Shown here: in pieces, positions 51,131 to 62,618 of the stretch
Position numbering within the stretch: the first letter of the stretch is position 1
Layout: every line of letters starts with the position of its first letter
NCBI GenBank assembly: GCA_027186245.1
Contig: CP114481.1
Span: forward strand, 28,737,501-28,801,500
Reading direction: 5' to 3'
Length of the DNA stretch: 64,000 nucleotides
DNA from: Coriaria nepalensis
Taxonomy: Eukaryota; Streptophyta; Magnoliopsida; Cucurbitales; Coriariaceae
The notes under the pieces: model-generated
What the model was told of the DNA's origin: nothing
The model's database searches: none
The model's input: only the letters and a program-made list of their open reading frames with translations
Made by a program: the position numbers and the translations under genes

Positions 51131-52640
51131 GAATTCTTTTGAGTTGCTTTGAAATAAGTTATTAACTTGAAATGACTCATTGAAATGATTTTAAGGTTAA
51201 ACGAATGCATATTTTCCTTGCAATGATCATTTGAAACTTATGCACAGAACTTGCGTTGAAGTGCGAAAATAGAAATCGTTTGAATTGCTTTGAAATAAGT
51301 TATTGACTTAAAATAACTCATTAAAATGATTTTAAGGTTAACAAAGGCAGACTCTCCTTGCATTTATCTTTTAAACAATATGCAATTAAGTTGTGTTTGT
51401 AATGCAAAAATAGAATTCGTTCGAATTGCTTTGAAATAAGTTATTAACTTGAAATGACTCATTGAAAGGATTTTAAGGTTAAATAAAATACACACTTTCC
51501 CTGCAATGATCACTTGAAAGTTATGTACCAAACTTGCGTTTGAAGTGAGAAAATAGAATTCGTTCGAATTGCTTCGAAATATGTTATTGACTTGAAATGA
51601 CTCATTCAAATGATTTTAAGGTTAACCTAATGCACACTTTCCTTGCAATGATCATTTGAAAGTTATGCACGAAACTTCTTTTTGAAGTGTAAATATAGAA
51701 TTCGTTCGAATTGCTTTCAAAAAAAGTATTGACTTGAAATCACTCATTGAAATGATTTTAAGGTTAAACGAATACACACTTTCCTTGCATTAATCATTTG
51801 CAAGTTATGCACAAAACTTGTGTTTGAAGTGCAATAATATAATTCGTTTGAATTGCTTTGAAATAAGTTATTGACTTGAAATGACTCATTCAAATGATTT
51901 TAAGGTTAAACGAATGCAGACTCTCCTTCCATTGATCTTTTGCAAGTTATTCACTAAACTTGTGTCTGTAGTGCAAAAATAGAATTCTTTCGAGTTGCTT
52001 TGAAATAAGATATTGACTTGGAATGACTATTTGAAATGATTTTAAGATTAAACTGATGCACACTTTCCTTGCAATGATCATTTGAAAGTTATGCACAAAA
52101 CTTGCGTTTAAAGTGCGAAAATAGAATTCGTTTGAATTGCATTGAAATAAGTTATTGACTTAATATGACTCATTCAAATGATTTTAAGGTTAAACTAATG
52201 CACACTTTCCTTGCAATGATCATTTGAAAGTTATCCACGAAACTTCTGTTTAAAGTGTGAAAATAGAATTCGTTCGAATTGCTTTGAAATAAGATATTGA
52301 CTTGAAATCACTCATTGAAATGATTTTAAGGTTAAACGAATGCACACTTTTCTTGCATTGATCATTTGCAAGTTTTGCTGAAAACTTGTGTTTGAAATGC
52401 GAAAATAGAATTTTTTTCGAATTGCTTCAGAATAAATTATTGACTTGAAATGACTCAATCAAATGATTTTACGGTTAAACGAATGCACTCTTTCCATGCA
52501 TTGATCATTTGCAAGTTATGCACAAAACTTGTGTTTGAAGTGCGAACGTTCGAATCGCTTCGGAATAAATTATTCACTTGTAATGACTCTTTGAAATGAT
52601 TTTATGGTTAAACTAATGCACACTTTCGTTGCAATGATCA
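51131..52640 (+). repeat. Zone 3a irregular continuation
   Basis: This stretch opens with GAGTTGCTTTGAAATAAGTT at the same phase as the two HORs before it. It mixes A-, B-, E-, F- and G-like monomers with zone 3 types. A last I junction (GCGAACGTTCG) lies at 52542. I cannot define a clean HOR. Confidence 0.6.
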
Positions 52641-55600
52641 TTTGAAAGTTATCCACGAAACTTCTGTTTGAAGTGTGAAAATAGAATATGTTCGAACTGC
52701 TTTGAAATAAGATACTGACTTGAAATCACTAATTGAAATGATTTTAAAGTTAAACGAATGCATACATTCCTTGCATTGATCATTTGCAAGTTATGCACAA
52801 AACTTGTTTTCGAAATGCGAAAATAGAATTCGTTCGACTTGCTTCGAAATAAGTTATTGACTTGAAATAACTCATTCAAATGATTTTAAGGTTAAACTAA
52901 TGCACACCTTGCTTGCAATGATCATTTGCAAGTTATGCACAAAACTTGTGTTTGAAGTGCGAAAATAGAATTCGTTCGAATTGCTTTGAAATAAGATATT
53001 GACTTGAAATCACTAATTGAAATGATTTTAAAGTTAAACGAATGCATACGTTCCTTGCATTGATCATTTGCAAGTTATGCACAAAACTTGTTTTCGAAGT
53101 GCGAAAATAGAATTCGTTCGAATTGCTTTGAAATAAGTTATTGACTTGAAATGACTCATTCAAATGATTTTAAGGTTAAACTAATGCACACTTTTCTTGC
53201 ATTGATCTTTTGCAAGTTATGCACAAAACTTGTGTTTGAAGTGCTGAAATAGAATTCGTTAGAATTGCTTTGTAATAAGTTATTGACTTGAAATGACTCA
53301 TTCAAATGATTTTAATGTTAAACTAATGCACACTTTCGTTGTAATGATCATTTGCAAGTTATCCACAAAATTTCTGTTTGAAGTGTCAAAATAGAATTCG
53401 TTCGAACTGCTTTGAAATAAGATACTGACTTGAAATCACTAATTGAAATGATTTTAAAGTTAAATGAATGCATACATTCCTTGCATTGATTATTTGCAAG
53501 TTATGCACAAAACTTGTTTTCGAAGTGCGAAAATAGAATTCATTCGAATTGCTTTGTAATATGTTATGGACTTGAAATGACTAATTCAAATGATTTTATG
53601 GCTTACTAATGCACACTTTCTTGCAATGATCTTTTGCAAGTTATGCACAAAACTTGTGTTTGAAGTGCCAAAATAGAATTCGTTCGAATTGCTTTGAAAT
53701 AAGTTATTGACTTGATATGACTCATTCAAATGATTTTAAGATTAAACTAATGCACACTTTCGGTGCAATGATCATTTAAAAGTTATGCACAAAACTGGTG
53801 TTTGAAGTGCTAAAATAGAATTCGTTCGAATTGCTTTGAAATAAGTTATTGACTTGATATGACTCATTCAAATAATTTTAAGGTTAAACTAAAGCACACT
53901 TTCCTTGCAATGATCATTTGAAAGTTATGCACAAAACTTGCGTTTTAAGTGAGAAAATAGTATTCGTGTGAATTGCTTAGAAATATGTTATTGACTTGAA
54001 ATGACTCATTCAAATGATTTTAAGGTTAGACTAAAGCACACTTTCCTTGCAATGATCATTTGAAAGTTATCCACGAAACTTTTGTTTGATGTGTGAAAAT
54101 AGAATTCGTTCGTATTGCTTTGAAATAAGATACTGACTTGAAATCACTAATTGAAATGATTTTAAAGTTAAACGAATGCATACATTCCTTGCATTGATCA
54201 TTTTCCAGTTATGCACAAAACTTGTTATCGAAGTGCGAAAATAGAATTCGTTCGAATTGCTTTGTAATATGTTATTGACTTGAAATGACTAATTCAAATG
54301 ATTTTAAGGTTAAACTAATGCACACTTTCCTTGCATTGATCTTTTGCAAGTTATGCAAAAAACTTGTGTTTGAAGTGCCAAAATAGAATTCGTTCGAATT
54401 GCTTTGAAATAAGTTATTAACTTGATATGACTCATTCAAATAATTTTAAGGTTAAACTAAAGCACACTTTCCTTGCAATGATCATTTGAAAGTTAGGCAC
54501 AAAACTTGCGTTTGAAGTGCGAAAATAGTATTCGTTCGAATTGCTTAGAAATATGTTATTGACTTGAAATGACTCATTCAAATGATTTTAAGGTTAGACT
54601 AAAGCACACTTTCCTTGCAATGATCATTTGAAAGTTATGCACAGAACTTGCGTTTAAAGTGCGAAAATAGAATTCGTTCGAATTGCATTGAAATAAGTTA
54701 TTGACTTAATATGACTCATTCAAATGATTTTAAGGTTAAACTAATGCACACTTTCGTTGCAATGATCATTTGAAAGTTATCAACGAAACTTCTGTCTGAA
54801 GTGTGAAAATAGAATATGTTCGTACTGCTTTGAAATAAGATACTGACTTGAAATCACTAATTGAAATGATTTTAAAGTTAAACGAATGCATACATTCCTT
54901 GCATTGATTATTTGCAAGTTATGCACAAAACTTGTTTTCGAAGTGCGAAAATAGAATTCATTCGAATTGCTTTGTAATATGTTATTGACTTGAAATGACT
55001 AATTCAAATGATTTTATGGCTTACTAATGCACACTTTCTTGCATTGATCTTTTGCAAGTTATGCACAAAACTTGTGTTTGAAGTGCCAAAATAGAATTCG
55101 TTCCAATTGCTTTGAAATAAGTTATTGACTTGATATGACTCATTCAAATGATTTTAAGATTAAACTAATGCACACTTTCCTTGCAATGATCATTTGAAAG
55201 TTATGCACAGAACTTGCGTTTAAAGTGCGAAAATAGAATTCGTTCGAATTGCATTGAAATAAGTTATTTACTTAATATGACACATTCAAATGATTTTAAG
55301 GTTAAACTAATGCACACTTTCGTTGCAATGATCATTTGAAAGTTATCCACGAAACTTTTGTTTGAAGTGTGAAAATAGAATTCGTTCGAACTGCTGTGAA
55401 ATAAGATATTCACTTGAAATCATTAATTGAAATGATTTTAAAGTTAAACGAATGCACACATTCCATGCATTAATCATTTGCAAGTTATGCACAAAACTTG
55501 TTTTCGAAGTGCGAAAATAGAATTCGTTCGAATTGCTTTGTAATATGTTATTGACTTGAAATGACTAATTGAAATGATTTTAAAGTTAAACGAATGCATA

Positions 55601-57000
55601 CATTCCTTGCATTGATCATTTGCAAGTTATGCACAAAACCTGTTTTCGAAATGCGAAAATAGAATTCGTTCGAATTGCTTTGAAATAAGTTATTAACTTG
55701 ATATGACTCATTCAAATAATTTTAAGGTTAAACTAAAGCACACTTTCCTTGCAATGATCATTTGAAAGTTATGCACAAAACTTGCGTTTAAAGTGCGAAA
55801 ATAGAATTCGTTCGAATTGCATTGAAATAAGTTATTGACTTAATATGACTCATTCAAATGATTTTAAGGTTAAACTAATGCACACTTTCGTTGCAATGAT
55901 CATTTGAAAGTTATCCACGAAACTTCTGTCTGAAGTGTGAAAATAGAATATGTTCGAACTGCTTTGAAATAAGATACTGACTTGAAATCACTAATTGAAA
56001 TGATTTTAAAGTTAAACGAATGCATACATTCCTTGCATTGATCATTTGCAAGTTATGCACAAAACTTGTTTTCGAAATGCGAAAATAGAATTCGTTCGAC
56101 TTGCTTCGAAATAAGTTATTGACTTGAAATAACTCATTCAAATGATTTTAAGGTTAAACTAATGCACACTTTCCTTGCAATGATCATCTGCAAGTTATGC
56201 ACAAAACTTGTGTTTGAAGTGCGGAAATAGAATTCGTTCGAATTGCTTTGTAATATGTTATTGACTTGAAATGACTAATTCAAATGATTTTAAGATTAAA
56301 CTAATGCACACTTTCCTTGCATTGATCTTTTGCAAGTTATGCACAAAACATGCGTTTATAGTGCGAAAATAGAATTCATTCGAATTGCATTGAAATAAGT
56401 TATTGACTTAATATGACTCATTCAAATGATTTTAATGTTAAACTAATGCACACTTTCGTTGTAATGATCATTTGAAAGTTATCCACAAAATTTCTGTTTG
56501 AAGTGTCAAAATAGAATTCGTTCGAACTGCTTTGAAATAAGTTATTGACTTAATATGACTCATTCAAATGATTTTAAGGTTAAACTAATGCACACTTTCG
56601 TTTTAATGATCATTTGAAAGTTATCCACGAAACTTCTTTTTGAAGTGTGAAAATAGAATATGTTCGAACTGCTTTGAAATAAGATACTGACTTGAAATCA
56701 CTAATTGAAATGATTTTAAAGTTAAACGAATGCATACATTCCTTGCATTGATCATTTGAAAGTTATGCACAAAACTTGCGTTTGAAGTGCGAAAATAGAA
56801 TTCATTCGAATTGCATTGAAATAAGTTATTGACTTAATATGACTCTTTCAAATGATTTTGAGGTTAAACTAATGCACACTTTCCTTGCAAAGATCATTTG
56901 AAAGTTATCCACGAAACTTCTATTTGAAGTGTGAAAGTAGAAGTCGTTCGAATTGTTTTGAAAAAAAATATTGACTTGAAATCACTCGTTGAAATGATTT
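52641..57000 (+). repeat. J/K/L block with repeated segments
   Basis: Segments recur at 3.1-3.3 kb: about 52,650-52,900 matches about 55,911-56,160 (GAATATGTTCGAACTGC, TTCGACTTGCTTCG). Also, 53,330 matches 56,452 (CACTTTCGTTGTAATGATC, AAGTGTCAAAATAG). A 4-monomer repeat carries AATAGTATTCG near 53957 and 54527. Monomers with a shortened ATGGCTTACTAATG occur near 53600 and 55020. Confidence 0.65.
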
Positions 57001-60000
57001 TAAGGTTAAATGAATACACACTTTCCTTGCATTAATCATTTGCAAGTTATGCACAAAACTTGTGTTTGAAGTGCGATAATATAATTCGTTTGAATTGCTT
57101 TGAAATAAGTTATTGACTTGAAATGACTCATTCAAATGATTTTAAGTTCAAACTAATGCAAACTCTCCTTGCATTGATCTTTTGCAAGTTATGCCCTAAA
57201 CTTGTGTTATAAGTGCAAAAATAGAATTCTTTCGAGTTGTTTTGAAATAAGATATTGACTTGGAATGACTCATTGAAATGATTTTAAGGTTAAACTAATG
57301 CACACTTTCCTTGCAATGATCATTTGAAAGTTAGGCACAAAACTTGCGGTTGAAGTGCGAAAATAGAATTCATTCGAATTGCATTGAAATAAGTTATTGA
57401 CTTAATATGACTCATTCAAATGATTTTAAGGTTAAACTAATGCACACTTTCCTTGCAATGATCATTTGAAATTTATCCATGAAACTTCTCTTTGAAGTGT
57501 GAAAATAGAATTCGTTCGAATTGCTTTGAAATAAGATATTGACTTGAAATCACACATTAAAATGATTTTAAGGTTAAACGAATGCATACATTCCTTGCAT
57601 TGATCATTTGCAAGTTATAAACAAAACTTGTTTTCGAAGTGCGAAAATAGAAGTCGTTCGAATTGCTTTGAAATAAGTTATTGAATTGAAATGACTCATT
57701 GAAATGATTTTATGGTTAAACTAATGCACACTTTTGTTGAATTGATCTTTTGCAAGTTATGCACAAAACTTGTTTTTGAAGAGCGAAAATAGAATTCGTT
57801 CGAATTGCTTTGAAATAAGTTATTGACTTGAAATGACTCAATGAAATGATTTTAAGGTTAAACAAATGCACACATTCCTTGGATTGATCATTTGCAAATT
57901 ATGCACAAAACTTGTGTTTGAAGTGCGATAATATAATTCGTTTGAATTGCTTTGAAATAAGTTATTGACTTGAAATGACTCATTCAAATGATTTTAAGGT
58001 TAAATGAATGCAGACTCTCATTGCATTGATCTTTTGCAAGTTATGCCCTAAACTTGTGTTTGTAGTGAAAAAAATAGAATTCTTTCGAGTTGCTTTGAAA
58101 TAAGATATTAACTTGGAATGACTCATTGAAATGATTTTAAGGTTAAACTAATGCGCACTTTCCTTGCATTGATGTTTCGCAAGTTATGCACAAAACTTGT
58201 GTTTGAAGTGCGAAAATAGAATTCGTTCGAATTGCTTTGAAATAAGTTATTGACTTGATATGACTCATTCAAACAATTTTTAGGTTAAACTAAAGCACAC
58301 TTTCCTTGCAATGATCATTTGAAAGTTATGCACAAAACTTGCGTTCGAAGTGCGAAAATAGAATTCGTTCGAATTGCATTGAAATAAGTTATTGACTGAA
58401 TATGACTCATTCAAATGATTTTAAGGTTAAACTAATGCACACTTTCCTTGCAATGATTATTTGAAAGTTATCCACGAAACTTCTATTTGAAGTGTGAAAA
58501 TAGAATTCGTTCGGACTGCTTTGAAATAAGATATTGACCTGAAATCACTAGTTGAAATGATTTTAAAGTTAAACGAACGCATACATTCCTTGTATTGATG
58601 ATTTGCAAGTTATGCACAAAACTTGTTTTCGAAGTGCAAAAATAGAATTCGTTCGAATTGCCTTGAAATAAGTCATTGACTTGAAATGCCTCATTCAAAT
58701 GATTTTAAGGTTAAACTAATGCACACCTTCCTTGCAATGATCATATGTAAGTTATGCACAAAACTTGTGTTTGAAGTGCGAAAAAAGAATTCGTTTGAAT
58801 TGCTTTGAAATAAGTTATTGACTTGAAATGACTCATTCAAATGATTTTAAGGTTAAACGAATTCAGACTCTCCTTGCATTGATATTTTGCAAGTTATGCC
58901 CTAAACTTGTGTTTGTAGTGCAAAAATAGAATTCTTTCGAGTTGCTTTGAAATAAGATATTAACTTGGAATGACTCATTGAAATGATTTTAAGGTTAAAC
59001 CAAAGCGCACTTTCCTTGCATTGATGTTTCGCAAGTTATGCACAAAACTTGTGTTTGAAGTGCGAAAATAGAATTCGTTCGGATTGCCTTGAAATAAGTT
59101 ATTGACTTGAAATGCCTCATTCAAATGATTTTAAGGTTAGACAAAGGCACACTTTCCTTGCAATGATCATTTGAAAGTTATGCACAAAACTTGCGTTTAA
59201 AGTGCGAAAATATAATTTGTTCGAATTGCATTGAAATAAGTTATTGACTTAATATGACTCATTCAAATGATTTTAAGGTTAAGCTAATGCACACTTTCCT
59301 TGCAATGATCATTTGAAAGTTATCCATGAAACTTCTGTTTGAAGTGTGAACATAGAATTCGTTCGAACTGCTTCGAAATAAGATATTGACTTGAAATCAC
59401 TAATTGAAATGATTTTAAACTTAAACGAATGCATACATTCCTTGCATTGATCATTTCCAAGTTATGCACAAAACTTGTTTTCGAAGTGCGAAAATAGAAT
59501 TCATTCGAATTGCTTTAAAATAAGTTATTGACTTGAAATGACTCATTCAAATGATTTTAAGGTTAAACTAATGCACACCTTCCTTGCAATGATCATTTGC
59601 AAGTTATGCACAAAACTTGTGTTTAAAGTGCGAAAATACAATTCGTTCGAATTGCTTTGAAATAAGTTAGTGACTTCAAATGACTTATTCAAATGATTTT
59701 ATGGTTAAACTAATGCACACTTTCCTTCCATTGATCTTTTGCAAGTTATGCACAAAACTTGCGTTTGAAGTGCGAAAATAGAATTCGTTCCAATTGCTTT
59801 GAAATATGTTATTGACTTGAAATGACTCATTCAAATGATTTTAAGGATAGACTAAAGCACACTTTCCTTGCATTGATGTTTCGCCAGTTATGCACAAAAC
59901 TTGTGTTTGAAGTGCCAAAATAGAATTCGTTCCAATTGCTTTGAAATAAGTTATCGACTTAATATGACTCATTCAAATGATTTTAAGGTTAAACTAATGC

Positions 60001-61199
60001 ACACTTTCCTTGCGATGATCATTTGAAAGTTATCCACGAAACTTCTGTTTGAAGTGTGAAAATAGAATATGTTCGAACTGCTTTGAAATAAGATACTGAC
60101 TTGAAATCACTAATTGAAATGATTTTAAAGTTAAACGAATGAATACATTCCTTGGATTGATCATTTGCAAGTTATGCACAAAACTTGTTTTCGAAGTGCG
60201 AAAATAGAATTCGTTCGAATTGCTTTGAGATAAGTTATTGACTTGAAATGACTCATTCAAATGATTTTAAGGTTAAACTAATACACACTTTTCTTGCATT
60301 GATCTTTTGCAAGTTATGCACAAAACTGGTGTTTGAAGTGCTAAAATAGAATTCGTTCGAATTGCTTTGAAATAAGATATTGACTTGAAATCACTCATTG
60401 AAATGATTTTAAGGTTAAACGAATGCGCACTTTTCTTGCATTGATCATTTGCAAGTTTTGCTGAAAACTTGTGTTTGAAATGCGAAAATAGAATATGTTC
60501 GAACTGCTTTGAAATAAGATACTGACTTGAAATCACTAATTGAAATGATTTTAAAGTTAAACGAATGCATACATTCCTTGCATTGATCATTTTCAAGTTA
60601 TGCACAAAACTTGTCTTCGAAGTGCGAAAATAGAATTCGTTCGAATTGCTTTGTAATATGTTATTGACTTGAAATGACTAATTCAAATAATTTTAAGGTT
60701 AAACTAATGCACACTTTCCTTGCATTGATCTTTTGCAAGTTATGCACAAAACTTGTGTTTGAAGTGCCAAAATAGAATTCGTTCGAATTGCGTCGAAATA
60801 AGTTATTGACTTGAAATAACTCATTCAAATGATTTTAAGGTTAAACTAATGCACACTTTCCTTGCAATGATCATTTGCAAGTTATGCACAAAACTTGTGT
60901 TTGAAGTGCGAAAATAGAATTCGTTCGAATTGCTTTGTAATATGTTATTGACTTCAAATGACTAATTCAAATGATTTTAAGGCTAACTAATGCACACTTT
61001 CTTTGCATCGATCTTTTGCAAGTTATGCACAAAACTTGTGTTTGAAGTGCCAAAATAGAATTCGTTCGAATTGCTTTGAAATAAGTTATTGACTTGATAT
61101 GACTCACTCAAATAATTTTAAGGTTAAACTAAAGCACACTTTCCTTGCATTGATGTTTTAAAAGTTATGCACAAAACTTGCGTTTAAAATGCGAAAATA
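57001..61199 (+). repeat. Mixed zone 3a and 3b monomers
   Basis: GAGTTG monomers return near 57235, 58086 and 58938 with TTGATGTTTCGCAAG near 58168 and 59022, about 850 bp (six monomers) apart. They are mixed with J monomers near 58540, 59400, 60090 and 60530. The block therefore joins zone 3a-type and J-type monomers. Confidence 0.62.
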
Positions 61200-62618
61200 G
61201 AATTTGTTCAAATTGCATTGAAATAAGTTATTGACTTAATATGACTCATTCAAATGATTTTAAGGTTAAACTAATGCACACTTTCCTTGCAATGATCATT
61301 TGAAAGTTATCCCTGAAACTTGTGTTTGAAGTGTGAACATAGAATTCGTTCGAACTGCTTTGAAATAAGATATTGACTTGAAATCACTAATTGAAATGAT
61401 TTTAAAGTTAAACGAATGCATACATTCCTTGCATTGATTATTTGCAAGTTACGCACAAAACTTGTTTTCGAAGTGCGAAAATAGAATTCATTCGAATTGC
61501 TTTAAAATAAGTTATTGACTTGAAATGACTCATTCAAATGATTTTACGGTTAAACTAATGCACACCTTCCTTGCAATGATCATTTGCAAGTTATGCACAA
61601 AACTTGTGTTTGAAGTGCGAAAATAGAATTCGTTCGAATTGGTTTGAAATATGTTATTGACTTGAAATGACTTATTCAAATGATTTTATGGTTAAACTAA
61701 TGCACACTTTCCTTGCATTGATCTTTTGCAAGTTATGCACAAAACTTGTGTTTGAAGTGCTAAAATAGAATTCGTTCGAGTTGCTTTGAAATAAGTTATT
61801 GACATTATATGACTCATTCAAAAAATTTTAAGGCTAAACTAATGCACACTTTCCTTGCAATGATCAGTTGAAAGTTATGCACGAACTTGCGTTTGAAGTG
61901 CGAAAATAGAATTCGTTCCAATTGCTTTGAAATATGTGATAGACTTGAAATGACTCATTCAATTAATTTTAAGGTTAAACTAAAGCACACTTTCCTTGCA
62001 TTTATCTTTTGCAAGTTATGCACAAAACTTGCGTTTAAAGTGCGAAAATAGAATTCGTTCGAATTGCATTGAAATAAGTTATTGACTTAATATGACTCAT
62101 TCAAATGATTTTAAGGTTAAACTAATGCACACTTTCGTTGCAATGATCATTTGATAGTTATCCACGAAATTTCTGTTTGAAGTGTGAAAATAGAATTCGT
62201 TCGAACTGCTTTAAAATAAGATACTGACTTGAAATCACTAATTGAAATGATTTTAAAGTTAAACAAATGCATACATTCCTTGCATTGATCATTTGCAAGT
62301 TATGCACAAAACTTGTTTTCGAAGTGCGAAAATAGAATTCGTTCGAATTGCTTTGTAATATGTTATTGATTTGAAATGACTAATTCAAATGATTTTAAGG
62401 TTAAACTAATGCACACTTTCCTTGCATTGATCTTTTGCAAGTTATGCACAAAACTTGTGTTTGAAGTGCCAAAATATAATTCGTTCGAATTGCTTTGAAA
62501 TAAGTTATTGACTTGATATGACTCATTCAAATAATTTTAAGGTTAAACTAAAGCACACTTTCCTTGCATTGATCTTTTGAAAGTTATGCACAAAACTTGC
62601 GTTTACAGTGCGAAAATA
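61200..62618 (+). repeat. Zone 3b 10-mer HOR, copy 1
   Basis: The unit is 1,419 bp. It opens with an E-like monomer that has lost EcoRI (GAATTTGTTC), followed by J, a GCTTTAAAATAAG monomer, an ACCTTCCTTGCAATG monomer, GAATTGGTTTGAAATATG, a TCAAAAAATTTTAAGG monomer, others, a second E-like monomer near 62084, J and K/L types. Confidence 0.75.

Larger units (their letters stand above)
48735..52640 (+). repeat. Zone 3a: distinct 9/8-mer HOR family
   Basis: From the monomer at 48735 new variants appear that are absent to the left: GAGTTGCTTTGAAATAAGAT followed by TTAACTTGGAATGACTC, TTGATGTTTCGCAAGTTAT, and GAATATATTTGAAATAAGTT. These return at a 9-monomer spacing (48735 to 50004, 1,269 bp) and an 8-monomer spacing (50004 to 51131, 1,127 bp). 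Copies are visibly more diverged than those in zones 1 and 2. The end at about 52640 is approximate. Confidence 0.75.
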
